Positions 10,920-23,380 of a DNA stretch of 64,000 nucleotides are shown piece after piece. Position numbers and translations under genes: made by a program. Source of the stretch: Blastomussa wellsi (taxonomy: Eukaryota; Cnidaria; Anthozoa; Scleractinia; Plerogyridae). A model generated the notes under the pieces. The model was not told the DNA's origin. It ran no database searches and was given only the letters and a program-made list of their open reading frames with translations. Position 1 is the first letter of the stretch. Every line of letters begins with the position of its first letter. The DNA lies in NCBI GenBank assembly GCA_947652115.1, contig OX393563.1:2186996-2250995 (forward strand). Reading direction: 5' to 3'.

Positions 10920-11957
10920 GGGTGTCAGTAAAACGCGGGACCGGGGCCGGGGCCGGGGCCGGGGTCGGGGTCGGGGTCGGGGTCTCTTTTTTTAAATAAT
11001 TTTTTTTTTTTAATTTTCCTTTTTGCTATTTTCTTCCTTTTCTCCTTTTTTGTTTTTGGATAATAATGGTAATAATGATAGTAACAGCAAATATCAGCGT
11101 ATCGGAGCAAATCGTGAATTACAAGCTGAGCATCATGGGTTGTTTTTCAACCTTTTTTCCCGCCAAATGGACACGTGATGAACTATCACTTTTCACACGA
11201 TGGAAATCATGGAAGGTGATGCGGGTTTTCATGGTAAGTTCCTGCTCATTTTAGCTCACGAATTTGTTAGTTCAAGGAAATATAATGGCAGCAGCTTGTA
11301 TATTTTCCTTCCTTTCGTTTCTTGGAAGAGTATAAGATAAGATAGTCAATTCACGGAATCAATAGCCTCTAGAATTGCACTTAATTTAAGCTTAACTCAG
11401 TTGAATCGAGTGTTTTCCATCACCGATGACCTATGTAATAAGCTTTTGGGGCTAATAAGAACTCATCTGTATAGGCTTAAATCCTTTTCAGAGCATAGTG
11501 GATGTCTAAGAGTTAACTTATGGACTTCCATTGCAGATGTTATTTTGATATCGGATTCATCGGATGCAGAGTCGCATGGTAAGAAAATATGTAACGACTA
11601 TAATAAGCTAATTTCATGTCTGATCTTACTTAGCTCTCCTATTAACCGAAAAATTCTACTTCAGAAATCGTATTAGATAATTATTGTCGATGTTGAGCTG
11701 CAAACATCGACCTGGAGCATTTAGTTGCATCACAATGATAAGAAATGTTATGAATTCGGTTCCAAAGGTGTTGAAATCGGTAATTTCCTATATTTTCGCC
11801 AGGAATTTGGCGGCAATTGTTTACGAGTGTGGCATGCATTTCTCATGGCTATAAACGAAAAAGCTGGTTAATACCATTATTATCCAAAAACAAAAAAGGA
11901 GAAAAGGAAGAAAATAGCAAAAAGGAAAATTAAAAAAAAAAATTATTTAAAAAAAGA

Positions 11958-11988
<31 letters not shown>

Positions 11989-12034
11989 GCCCCGGCCCCG
12001 GCCCCGGCCCCGGTCCCGCGTTTTACTGACACCC
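10920..12034. mobile_element. Foldback-type DNA element with GGGGYC-rich TIRs, 1115 bp
   Basis: Terminal inverted repeats are 10920-11071 (152 bp) and 11872-12034 (163 bp). Each runs GGGTGTCAGTAAAACGCGGG, then a hexamer array, then a T/A-rich tract. The left arm has three GGGGCC plus four GGGGTC; the right arm has four and five. AAAAAAGTC is duplicated exactly at 10911-10919 and 12035-12043. A 9-bp duplication with long internally repetitive inverted repeats is typical of foldback/Mutator-like elements. No transposase was found; the 0.8-kb interior holds exon-like pieces. Confidence 0.88.
10942..10984 (+). repeat. GGGGCC/GGGGTC hexanucleotide array, left arm
   Basis: Seven hexamers (three GGGGCC, four GGGGTC) sit in the left inverted repeat. 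The complementary array of nine is at 11960-12014. Runs of G4 every six bases can form G-quadruplexes, and the two arrays can pair as a hairpin stem. Confidence 0.95.
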
Positions 12035-12280
12035 AAAAAAGTCTTATCCAAACATCGATGTTTTGACTCTTCTTTTTCAGTGAACTATCCATTAATGCAA
12101 AAGATTAAACCCTGGCAGAGACTTAGCGGCAACAGAAGTTCTGGAGGCGCTTGGCAGTGTGCAACAATACCTTCAAATTTAGCAAGTTTACCGTACTGTG
12201 ACAAAGTCGGGGGAAAGCTTGAACAACGTTTGCACGTGTCCATTAAAAGGAGAAATAGACAAGACACTGGAGAGAAATAA
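11200..12280 (+). CDS. Candidate small spliced gene with SUMO-interaction-like motif, 91 aa
   Basis: Low-confidence model. Exons 11200-11233, 11537-11578 and 12081-12280 each have AG/GT borders, join in phase 1 and give one 91-codon frame. In-frame stops precede the ATG. The first two exons encode MEIMEGDAGFH then DVILISDSSDAESH; the hydrophobic VILI followed by acidic/serine residues resembles a SUMO-interacting motif. These two exons lie inside the foldback element, while the third begins 37 bp beyond its right target duplication. It could be a chimeric gene, a captured gene fragment spliced by chance, or a coincidence of splice sites. I do not recognise the C-terminal 66 residues. Confidence 0.3.
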
Positions 12281-12942
12281 TACGCTTCTCTTTATTTGAA
12301 CCCTGAAAAACACAATACTTTCAAAACTGCAGAAAAACTCTTAAATACACAGGCTTGGGTTATTCCACACAAAAGATATGCAACCACAATACTGAACATG
12401 ATAAAAGTGTCGACACCTAAAATAAGTCAAAATATTCCTCCTACCCGACTAACATCAGAGAGCATTAACACGAACGCGCCTTACACATTGTGTTCTACAG
12501 CAAGGAAGAGTACAAGACGTTCTAGTGTGATTCCGTATTTGCGTAGTTTAACTTCCATCTTGTAATGTGCCATTCTCGTCCCCAGAGGCCGCGATTCGTT
12601 TGGTCAGCACCAAGGAATCGAGGCTTCTGGCCGCAACAAAATTGTGAGCATGCGTAGAGAACTCGTTTTGTAGCTTTCAGCCAATCAGATTTGTCAGATT
12701 TGATTTTCTGCATGCGCAGTGTGACGGGAAGTCCGAAAATCACGAAAAAGAAACTGGTTGTTCACCCCCAGGGGTTTAGTGGGAGATGCCCTCTCACTGG
12801 GGGTAGCTACATTTACCGAGCTGAAAATCTGCCATCACTCTCATTTCCACAACTCATGATGATAGCAACATTGCTGATCCTATGCAGTATGCGGGACGCG
12901 TGTCACATAAGAACTCAGTAAAAATGACCTAGCTCTCCAGGA
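12281..12942. other. Intergenic, no gene supported
   Basis: Open frames at 12296-12565 and 12691-12921 lack domains and splice support. A CCAAT-type sequence (GCCAATCAG) occurs near 12680, but no linked gene was found. Confidence 0.4.
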
Positions 12943-13015
12943 GTTCTCGTAGCTCAGTGGATAGAGCGCCCACCCGGTGTTCGGGAGGTCATGGGTTCGA
13001 TTCCTGTCGGGGACT
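12943..13015 (+). repeat. tRNA-derived sequence (SINE head or tRNA pseudogene)
   Basis: Seventy-three nucleotides fold as a tRNA: seven acceptor pairs (GTTCTCG with CGGGGAC, two G-T wobbles), TAGCTCAGTGG A-box, GAGC D-stem and GGTTCGATTCC B-box. The anticodon stem has only three good pairs and position 33 is C, so it is unlikely to be a working tRNA. The putative anticodon is GGT (Thr-like). A T-rich tail follows. Confidence 0.6.
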
Positions 13016-15196
13016 CAGAATTTTTTCTTTGTCCCACGCTCGTGTCATGTTGATTAATTAATCTTTCACATGTAGCATATTGTCAGTAATTTACTGTGGA
13101 TATCAAATTGTCAGTTTTTGGTTGTACACAGAATATATTAACAGATTTTATTCAGTCATCACGACAGCTTTATACAAAAATATAGTACCAATGTTAAATC
13201 ACACTTTCTCAAAGTCATTAATAAAATAATTATCAAAATTAAGACAACTAAAAAATCACAACTGTGACAGTAATGATATCTGATCTTAATTAGAATATGT
13301 CTGTATGATGTAACTACTTCCAAATGTAGTTATCACATAGCTAGCAGAGCTGCACAATCAAATTCAGTATACGTAAGCATGCTCCATAATCCAGTGGGGC
13401 ATGCCGATAGCTTGAGCAAATCACTTTGCCATATTTTTTTCTGGCATGGGTTTTCACTGACAATGTAATATGCTTCCAGCTGTGTACCATTGAGTTATTG
13501 GGAAGTTTGGAGAGCATCCAAGAAGTTAGAGTTGCTCTCGGCTGTCACCTTGAGCAACTTTTATGCTTCTTTCATGATCTCCAACCTTCTTGCGTCCATC
13601 ATAACGTGATGGTTCACGCTAAAGCACGAACAGATTGTTAATTGTGATTGAGAATAAATATCAATAAACACTTAAGAAAGCAGCGTTTTCGTTTCACTTC
13701 CAGTTGTACTTCACTTCAAATTGTATTTTCAAATCTTTTCACAGTTTTTGAAATGTGCAGTTCCAGAAAATCTACATACTGCCCTCACAGAAGGGATTGG
13801 ACATTCCTGGGGGTGGCGGTGGGAGAGTGGGGGGGGGGGGGGGTTCTCGAAGACTGAAAGTTTTAAAGACATGAAGCTTATGTAATTGGAGTTTCCAGAG
13901 GGGTGGGGAGTCATAGGGAAACTCCCTTCCATGGGGGAGGTATGGATGTTATTTTTATGGAACTACACGATGTTACAAAACACTGTCTTGTATTTGATAG
14001 TATTATTTTTGTGTGAACAATTCATGTCCTAGTATACAAAAGTCATGTACTAGTACATGTATGTCCTATATCTCCACAGCGACACTCGCTACAGTATGTC
14101 ATCCACGATTACCATCTCTACACAGGCTAACTACATGTAACATTTTACATGCCTTGTCAGTTGGTTGGAAACCCTGTGTCAGTGTAGCCAGAATGTCCAC
14201 ATGCCATACATGCGCATTATAACTTGCCATCCAAACTTTGTGCTCAAACCTTAACTCGTGGGTCTTTAATAATACCAGCTTTGTGTATCTTTGTGCAATC
14301 AAGACATAACCTGCCTAACCTGTTCAGCAAGAGAAGTTATGAATTAATCACTGGCTGTAATCTCATGGTAATTTTGAAGAAGAGCTCCCCAAACAACCTG
14401 TCATACTCAATTTTTCTTGGACAAGTCTGTCCAAGGGGGAAAGGTGCAGTGAGGTTATCCCTATGTTAAGCACCAACCGGTGAAACGAGGCTGGACCACA
14501 ACACTGGGAACCTTGGATTAGGAAGCAAGTTTACTGTACAGAAAATTTTTTAGTACAAATCCTAATTAGCTTTATTCACAATAATGCAACTATGAAGATG
14601 CTCACTGCAAATAAGTCATATGGCCTGACAGAGGCAGACCCTTGAAAATAAATGATACTATCACTTGAAATGGTCTTGTTTTGATACACTTTGATAGACA
14701 CCCAGCTATGTTCTATGAGTGAAAAGAGTTTTCTGTGAGTTAAACACTGTCAGAAATTCCAAGAAACCAGTTAATACACATTAAATTAGCCTGTTTAAAC
14801 CTGTAGAAATCACAGCATCTATTTAAATTTCATAACTGTAAAAATAACATGCTTGCTTTCATAAACAAGGCTCTGGAAGGACTTTTCATTACATGTAATT
14901 TGATGCACTCCATATTGGTATTATATGTATTCCATGCATTATCTACAACAATCTGCAATTTTCCTATCCTGTGAGAAGAATGATGGGAGATCATTCACAC
15001 ACTTAAACACACCTTGCAGAAAATCGGGTATTGCTAGCATTAATTGTACAGTGTCTAAAGTGATCTGAACTGCTATTCTCTTACTTTTATTCAGATAACT
15101 AAAGGAACATTATGGATCTACATGTGATGTGTGTGGGATTGTCTGTTGTGTCGATGGCGGCAAGTGTTGCAAGTCATGGCGTGATCTTAAGGTGCT
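13016..15196. other. Intergenic and 3' flank of the NCS1 gene
   Basis: No coding exon is recognised. A G homopolymer tract lies at about 13829-13843. The section next to 15197 should include the NCS1 3' UTR (minus strand), whose end I could not place. Confidence 0.5.
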
Positions 15197-18100
15197 TTAT
15201 ACCAGTCCATCATACAGTGAGAGTGCCTGTACAATTGATGGATCAGACTTTGAGCCTTCTCGAAATTCCTCCATTGACAACTTGCCATCAGCATTCTGTG
15301 GCACAGAACAAAACATATTGAAGAGAAGTGAAAAAGACGACCAGGGTTGCAATAATTAAGTACTAAAATACAAACTGAAAAAGGCAGATATAAATTTTAA
15401 TCAATCCTAATTTTAAAGTAAAATTATAAACAGTCACATGACATTAAAGCATCTAGACTTAACAGCGTGGGAACAAATCTTGTAACCAAAGATTGATTTA
15501 CTCCATAATACTGACAGTATTAACGTAACAGATCCCATCACACTTGGCAGCAAAATATCATGATTGAATTTTTAATTTACTGAAAAATTTAGCTAGAAAT
15601 CATTTTGTGGCTACTGAGCTAGAACTGTTGAAAACCACTAAACATCTGTTGTTCTCATTTAATGTTTGGATTGGTTAATTTTCATCTAAGGGGCCTGGTC
15701 CAATTAATGGCAGTGTAAAGAATAATTAGTACATGTATTGGTGGTTTTCACTGTCATGCTATCAAAAACTAAATTCGAAACAATTCAAATACAGAAGCTT
15801 AGAATTTCAGCGAGTGTAGATGATAAATAAATAAAAAATATCTCCAAATCTCAGGTCTGTGCGGTGTTCTGGTCACGAGTTATTTGCCGAAACGTTCCAC
15901 GCAAATTTACAAAGCTTAGTATGGAGATGCCATATTTGTGTCCTTCCGAGGGGCACAAATATGGCCGCCGTGATGCACACAAAACCATCTGGAATTCAGT
16001 TGTGCTATAGTAGTGACTACTTTTGGCTCATGAGCTATTATAGTTACACATAAACACCACTTATTGTATCTGAAATGTTCAAACATCTGAAAATCGAAAG
16101 GATAGGCTTTTTTCTAAACAAAACAGATTTGTCACGGTTCTCAGCTTGATGACACATACGGCCGAGAACTAAAATATTCAAGATGCCCTGTTTCCAAAAC
16201 GTAGGGTACTATCGAGCTGAAAATTTGTGAAAAGATATACTTTTAGTTAGCCTTACACCTAGTGGCAACGAAAATTTAGCAGGCCAAGCGAATTTTGATT
16301 TCAGAATTTTATGATGTCATGTGAAAACCAAGAATATACTGACATTTGGACTCCTGAACTAAAATTTATATTCAGGTATAAATGTGGTACTTGGAGGATA
16401 TTTCTAAGAGCCAGTAAAGTGTTATTACCGTGTCCATTTGATTAAAGATTCTATTGACCCTCTTTTCTGGAGTGTCTTCGTCCTCTGGTAACTTTACCAT
16501 GCTGGCCTGTGATAAAAAAGTACAAAATATGAAGTGTGTTTCTCTTTATTGATAAATAATTTTTGCATTGTTGATCTGGTGTACATGTAGAAAACCAGAA
16601 GTCCCTCATTTTTGTTAACTCTGAGACAAACAAGACCTTGACTCATTAAGTTTGAACAGTTTAAGAAATAATGTGGTTTTGCCAAACTCACCCTTATTTT
16701 TAAAGCTTATCCCAGGCCAGTCTGCAGTTGCAGACCACTTAATCCAAAATCCTTACGCACTAACTGCAAGGCCACTGACTACATGTAACTATAGATTGGT
16801 TTCACTCATGTGACCAAAAAAATATATCGAAAACCATTCAGTGGACAGAGCTAAGAAACTACAATGTTATAGAAGATGAATAAAGAAAACACTTCTCCAA
16901 GTTTCAGGTGTGTGCGTTATTCCAAACTTCAGATATTCGCCGAAATGTTTCGCACAAATTTACAGAGCCCAGTATGGAGCCACCATATTGGTGTACCTCA
17001 ATGGAACACCAACATGACGGCCGGAAATAGTGTAAACATCTGGAGTTTACTTTGGTTATCTTGGCGACTGGTTACCTGTTCTGAACAAACAAATATTTGT
17101 ATAAACACTTTTCCTAATACTTAAACTTCTCAAATGGCTAAATCTCACAAGATAAGTATGTGTTTTTCGACATACATGATTGTAACTGTATGTCACACAC
17201 CGCCATAACTCTGAAATTCAAATTGGCTGGTTTCCAAATGAAGAGAGCTGTTGAGCTGAAAAATTGTACACATACATAAATTTAGCATCTCTTATTCCTG
17301 ATGAGTATAAAAAGTTTGGTGGCTCTTTGGTTTTGGATTTTAGAATTTGATGACATCAGGTGAAAACAGCTGCACTCTATACTTCCTTCATAGCGTGACA
17401 AAAGGGCTGCCAATAGCCTGGCACTCATGAACTGATTGGTTGTGCTAGTGCCTTATTATAGCAGGCTGCCCGACATGCAAGCATGAAGTAGACATTCAGT
17501 GAAGCAATGTTGGTTGTTTTCTGATGGTAAACTTTACACGTTTGTGTCATGGGAGAAAGTGAAACAATTCAAATCTTTTCTTCAGATAAAGTAAAATGTA
17601 AACCGGCCAAACTCAGTTAAAATGATATTTTTTCGGGCTAGTGTCTCAGATATTTGAGCTAGCAAGACATTTACAGCATGCCTGAAAGGGCAACACAAGT
17701 AAATTTGAATTTTGTCTATGCACAAAAATGACTGATGAAGGAAGGTGCAGCATTACAGTGGAACACTTCATCTATAGTGCTGCAACTGTTCTCTGTGCCG
17801 TATGTATGTGTATGGCGATGTAACATACCACCATCTTGTAAATAGAATCCACTATGTGAAGCATTTCCTCCTTGGTTATATAACCATCATCATCCAAATC
17901 ATACAGCTTGAATGCCCCTGGAAAAATAAGGTTTCTGCATAAATTAAATATTTTGGACTGAGCATACTATATCCATCTACATGGCATTCAACTGGAGCTG
18001 TAATCGTTAAGTACCACGCTTTGTTCCAATGACAATAACTTTACTATTAACTATGGGATATTCCCAGGGGGATCAGCTATATAAATGACAGGGCTGCTCA

Positions 18101-21100
18101 CTGGCAAATTTGAAAACACCCTTAAAAGGTACTAGAATCCCATTTTGTGGGTATGGTTCAAATTCTTTGTCACCCCTAAGAGGTATTTTCAGTACCAATC
18201 CACCATTTTTGCTCCCTGAAAGGTAAGACGAGCAGCCCTGTCATTCTTATAGGGGGGACCCCATACAGTTAGCATTTGTCTTGATGTTGCATCAAATTCT
18301 CAGAAATATGGAATTTTCTGCAGTCGTCATAATGTACACTCACCAAATACCCATTAGATGATCAGAAAATATGTGTGTAAGAATACTTACATTGTAATTT
18401 TTCATCAATGCTTCCTCTTGATGTTACTGATAAAGCACAAATGAACTCTCTAAATTCTATAGTCCCATCCTAAGATGAAAACAATGCAAATAACGCACAC
18501 TATAATTTAAATCAGACAATTAATAAAATTCAGTGCAAAAGTTATAGATGACTTGGTTGTAAAAAACGGTAATAAAAGGAACATCAACTTGCCACTGTTG
18601 AAAAGTGTTGCACATTCTTATACAAATACAACTGAGATCACGAGCATAGAGAGCGTATGGATTGCATAACTTGTTTTTGTGGAGATGTTTTGGTGTTTAG
18701 CCCAACGGGTTTTTCAAATAATTACAAAGGTGTCTGACAAAATGTTTACCAAATAAAAGTGACGATGGCTTGGAATATGTTAATCGTCCGTGTTGTAAGC
18801 CCATTCGAATGTTGTTATAGAAATAATTTTTATAGAAATAACTCAAGAACACCAGTTCAACCTTCTTCCAAACAAATTTTTATTTTAACACAGCAAAGTT
18901 TTTAATGTAGCCATTGTGTGTCCGACAAATTATTCTGCAGACATTTTTTGCGCCTGTTGGAAATCCGAGTCACAAAATTAATGCCAACTACAAACAGTGG
19001 TTTGACAGCTAACTTTGGGGGCGGATGGTGACCGGTTCAATAAATATATCAGGCATATTTTTTACCTTCTCGTTTAAAAAAAGACTCCTGATTGCAGGTT
19101 GTAACCATAGGAGTGATCTGCACCCCTGATGTAATGTGAGCAGATCGAGCAAACATGATGGGAGTGATCTGCACATGTAAACAGTTTAAATGAGTGTATG
19201 TCAACATTCACAAATGTTTCACAATTTTCCAACAAAATTAAGTTCTGTCTGGGATGGAAAAAACTTGGTAACTCTGTGCTTTGTCAGATCAGTTTGCCAC
19301 AATCTTGAACCAATAGTTTTCCCATTTCACCCTCCCACTCATCTGACACTCAGTCAATAAGCCAACAGTGCTGTCTTTTGGGAAATAACTAAATCAGATT
19401 ATGGAAAAAAATTCATTTGACAAGAAGACCCACTCCCTCCCCTCAAGCCACTATTGTTGTACAGGAAATTATACATTAACTACAGAACTGGACCAGTGGT
19501 AAGACTATCCAAATAGAAATGGCTCTGTTTGGGTGTAATTTTTAAGGATCATGGATGTCTCAGGAATATAGATAAACTTCAAAATTACTTGTGTATATGC
19601 TGACTGAATAGATAAAGAGATAAATCATATAAATTATCATACAACTGATCTCAAATAAAATATTCAAAAGCAACAAGTAAATGATATAAAGTGAAATATA
19701 TTTTCTGCTATTATGATAAACCTCTCAGTGATAATTTTCTAGAATGCCATGATATTACAGGAAGAAATTTTTGTGTATTACATAACAATTGATTGGATTC
19801 TCTGCTTTATATGAAATATGGACAATTAACACCAGCATACATATCTCCTGTGAGTAGCACGAATGAGGAAACCTTTGAATTTAAAATTGAAGTCACAACA
19901 GGATTTAGTAATTCACTATGAAACATCTTCCTGTTATTATTGTGGTGATGAATGTCTGATGATTACTGTCACTGCCCAATGTTTTAATCTTTTAATAACA
20001 ATAGAAATTTTAATTATTCTTAAAGACTAATCAGTACTGGATTGAGAGTTAACTTCGGTCTTTCCGCATCTTAACCTTGTAATAAAGTGATATCGTAAAC
20101 TTCTGAATCCAAATCTTAGTTGCAACAAGATATCACTGTCAAATATGAAATAATATGATATGATAACGCCTATCTTGTGTGACAGGAATCTTTTGAAACA
20201 GAGGCTGAGAATTGGTTGACTTCAATATTTGCGGTCACCGATCCACGGCTCGCTGTTTTGAATTGAAAATTCTTTTAAATAATAAAGGAGAACATGATAA
20301 AACGCGCCATAGATTTGACGCAACATTTTAGATTAACTTGTAATTTGCCACTGCCTTCCTCTGAACTATCTTGGGCAAATTTATTTTTCGATAACTGAGA
20401 TTCGAGAAACAAGCAGAAATGTTGATCATAGTTTCAAATTAAAAACGTTTTCTTTGAATTCGCAACGACAAAGCATTTCAAGGGTTTTAAGTTCACATAA
20501 AATAATTAATTTAAGTTGATCCGTATTATCTCGTATTGTATGGAAATATGTATACAAATTAAGTCCGTAAAAAAAGTTACTACCTTCTGACAATACGACG
20601 CATGCTGTTCTAAAAAAAAAAAAATCAATCCACGAAAACAGCACAGCTTTAGTCTTAGTACGATCTCTCAACTGATGCTGTCTCAACTTTGTCTGGGTAG
20701 AATATTCTTTTCTCTGCAGAAGTGAATGCCTACAAGTACACTTACCTTATTTTCATCGAATACATTGAAGACAAAAGAAGCAAACTTTGACGGATCCCCA
20801 AAAGGAAAGAACTGTTTGTAGATTTTCTGAAACTCCTAAAATTAATACAAAATGAGAGAAACATAACAAGATTCGCCGCCAGCATGCAGCAGTAATTAAA
20901 TTCATTTCAGCTCGATATAATTAAATTTTATAAACAATCTTAAAAAATGATATATGTTGTGTTTCGGTTTGCTAATGCCTTGGCGAAATAGTTTAAGCAG
21001 CGGTAAAAAAGTTCTGAAAATCTTCTTAAAATCTCACTTACCAACTCATTAAGATTGCCTGATGGGCAGTCTTTTAGGAATCCTTTATACCTGTTAGAGA

Positions 21101-21491
21101 GAAATTGGTACTTTCAACTATATCGATCGCTACTCACATGAACGTAAATGCAACAGCCATCTGTTTATCAACACACGCACACCTTCGCACTATGAAAACC
21201 TACCATTGCTGTAATTCTTTTTCACTGACTGAAAAAAAAACACAAAAATCATTAAATGGGTCGATAAAAACCTTTGATATAGCAACAGAGAAGCACTCCA
21301 AATTAATTTCTCGCAAAACTACTCAATTAACGACCTGAGTGTGCAGAGAAACGTCAAAGTATGTATATGGAATATTCTTATAAACAACTCATGGCAGAGG
21401 GTATATCGAAACACATGGCTGACTCACAGTAAGTCTTGTGTACTAGTTCTTGGACTAACTCAGGCTTTAACTTGCAGTTTTTCTGTCCCAT
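15197..21491 (-). CDS. NCS1: Neuronal calcium sensor 1 (frequenin), 8 exons, 190 aa
   Basis: EF-hand calcium switch of the NCS family, which at membranes regulates secretion, phosphatidylinositol 4-kinase and receptors. Exons in transcript order: 21428-21491, 21204-21228, 21042-21090, 20746-20835, 18391-18469, 17829-17917, 16429-16506, 15197-15295. All have AG/GT borders and close to exactly 190 codons, the usual NCS1 length. EF1 is degenerate (CPSG). EF2 ([12 protein letters not shown]), EF3 ([12 protein letters not shown]) and EF4 ([12 protein letters not shown]) keep all ligand positions. The C-terminus ALSLYDGLV is the classic NCS1 tail. The N-terminus MGQKNCKL offers Gly2 for myristoylation but has Cys where Ser is usual. 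A paralogue lies upstream in the same orientation. Confidence 0.96.
15742..16330 (+). repeat. Dispersed repeat, probable MITE (copy 1), in NCS1 intron 7
   Basis: The ends TGGTTTTCAC and GTGAAAACCA are inverted repeats. A reverse-oriented copy is at 28451-28949 in the intron of the paralogous gene, and a diverged relative is at 16797-17368. I found no clear target duplication. Confidence 0.7.
16797..17368 (+). repeat. Diverged relative of the TGGTTTTCAC repeat, in NCS1 intron 6
   Basis: It shares the order of blocks with 15742-16330: the TGGTTTCAC start, GCCGAAATGTTTCGC, ATAAACAC, and a GATGACATCAGGTGAAAAC end. Identity is clearly lower. It contains an accidental open frame. Confidence 0.55.
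18775..19104 (-). repeat. Reverse copy of the 8.6-kb MULE-like element, in NCS1 intron 4
   Basis: The body is the reverse complement of about 8610-8960, sharing blocks such as GGATGGTGACCGGTTCAATA and the tract with TTATTCTGCAGACATTTTTTG. The right end (CTGATTGCAGGTT) corresponds to the left terminus of the 8605 element. The other terminus was not found, so this copy looks truncated. Confidence 0.65.
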
Positions 21492-22021
21492 TTCGTGAAG
21501 GCCAAAGCAAGACTCATAACACTGTCATTCCAGTTGGCCACACATGAACTGCAGTATCTGGTCTGGTGCCTCTTGAGATTTTATTCAAGTGTGACATTTC
21601 GTCGTCATGGAGATTGCGTTACTACTTACTTTTTGTTCGTTTTAGAAATTTATATATTAGTTTTTAAAGTTTCGTTGAGCTCCAAGGGCAGTACTCTTTT
21701 GTTAGATTCTACATTGTATTCGCGATATATTCGCGTTTTGGCTTTTCTCCACTATCCCGCGCGATCTTGGTGGTGGATACAAAAGGTAACTCCAGGAATT
21801 ACGTCAAGCGGTCAAATCCCTTTCATCCGCTCTAAAAGCTCCCCCCCCCCTAAAAAGAAATGGATAAAAGGAGGTGTCATGTTCAGATATATTAAAAGTG
21901 CTAATAGATTTAAAAATTCCCAGCGGGATTTCTTGAAGGTGAAATATATCTTTGTAGTTTTTTCTTCCGCTGACGAAGCCACAAGTTTCATTTAATAGCT
22001 GCCAACGATATCGATCGAACA
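21492..22021. other. Region upstream of NCS1
   Basis: Between the NCS1 start and the orphan signal-peptide exon. It should hold the NCS1 5' UTR and promoter on the minus strand. A C homopolymer sits at 21841-21850. The open frame at 21495-21995 has no recognised domain. Confidence 0.4.
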
Positions 22022-22088
22022 ATGGCTTGCATGTTGCTTGTGGCCTTATTATTATTTGAGCTTATCAGCGGACAATTGACAAATAAAG
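22022..22088 (+). CDS. Orphan signal-peptide exon (possible first exon of a secreted protein)
   Basis: ATG at 22022 opens MACMLLVALLLFELISGQLT and ends at AAAG followed by a GTGAGAAAA donor, phase 1. A 22-residue hydrophobic start followed by a phase-1 donor is the usual first exon of modular secreted proteins. No downstream exon in frame could be recognised before 24 kb, where repeats dominate, so it may be a relic or have a distant next exon. Confidence 0.4.
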
Positions 22089-22536
22089 GTGAGAAAATCT
22101 AATTCGCTTTCGAAATTGAATAAGGAATAACCTAATTAAAATTGACGAGTCACATTGAGAAGACCGTATGAGGGTATATGAGAGACTGATTTTTGAACAT
22201 TAGCTAAAAATATTCCTTAATTGTCAGCTAAATCGTCTAATAAAATATTTAAGCTGACAGAAAAAAATGGTGTTTTGACTAATCCAGAAGGTAAAAATTG
22301 AAAAGAAAAGCTGTACGTACCTTCAATAACTTAAACTGTGTAATTTTACAAACTGACCACCAATGTAGTCCAAAGGGGCAGTGTTTTATGAGTTCCTTTT
22401 ATATAGCCATCCGAGGCCGCCTGATTTATAAATTTTGAAAACAGAACGTGCTGGGGGTAATCCGAGAAATTATTAAAAGTTGTCACGGATGGTTTAGACT
22501 AAAAGGGTCTAAAAGGGTGCGTTTCTTTACATGTAA

Positions 22537-22781
22537 GACAATCCAAGATTGGATTCTTAAATCCGACAGATTAATCCAAGATCATTCGGATCATGGTGCA
22601 TCAAAGGAACCGAAGAATCCACTCTGGGCAAGGGGTGAGGTAAAAAATCCAAGATTGGATTCTTAAATCCGAAAACGGACTTTGCTTAAACAGATTAATC
22701 CAAGATCACTCGGATCATGGTGCATCAGTAAAGAAACGCAAAATCCGTTTTCGGATTTAAGAATCCAATCTTGGATTTTTT
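22537..22781. repeat. Foldback repeat with perfect 38-bp arms, plus a direct partial copy
   Basis: Arms 22642-22679 and 22744-22781 are exact reverse complements around a 64-base loop. The arm core AATCCAAGATTGGATT is itself palindromic. A partial direct copy of arm plus loop lies at 22541-22600. It looks like a small MITE with a nested or duplicated half. Confidence 0.85.
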
Positions 22782-22871
22782 TAATTTAAACTGTGTCGGA
22801 TACAATCCTTTTCAAACTTCTCATTTGTTCCCTCTTGTTTTTTTGGATGTCGGTGGTTTCGCCTACATTAA

Positions 22872-22950
22872 ATGGATTAAAGAACGAGGTATATTCATGC
22901 AGAAGCTCTCATCTTTCGGCTCATGGATTAAAGAACGAGGTATATTCATG
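22872..22950 (+). repeat. 51-bp spaced direct duplication
   Basis: A 28-bp sequence beginning ATGGATTAAAGAACGAGG is repeated exactly at 22872-22899 and 22923-22950. Short repeats containing GGCGAAACGACTTG follow at about 23007-23030. Confidence 0.85.
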
Positions 22951-23333
22951 TTAGCGTGCTGTTAGCGAGTTTTGAGTTAAAACTTTTTGAACAAGTATCC
23001 AGTGTAGGCGAAACGACTTGTAGGCGAATCGACTTATATGCGAAACGACCGGCTACCTTTTTTTATACCAGTTGGTAAACTATTATTCAGCGGTTCCCTT
23101 TGACTTGAGGTATTTTACAGCAATAACTAACCAAAGATGAAACCATATCATTCATGGTGACCCCCCTATAGGTCTCCCGGTCAGTCAAAGGAACTTGACT
23201 ATTATGGCTACAAACACATTTCTTTTCTAGTTTTCGGCACGGAAATTAAACCAAATCACACGAAAATTAAACCGTCCAAGGCGCACTATGCCTACCTAAC
23301 TACCCTTACTTGCGCGAGGCTTTGGAAATGTTT

Positions 23334-23335
23334 AG

Positions 23336-23380
<45 letters not shown>

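Noticed and set aside
10942..12014. Disease-type GGGGCC repeat expansion in a gene
   Set aside because: The hexamers are short arrays inside the inverted repeats of a transposon, not an expansion in a known gene.
12943..13015. Functional tRNA-Thr gene
   Set aside because: The anticodon stem has only three good pairs and position 33 is C instead of T; a SINE head or pseudogene is more likely.
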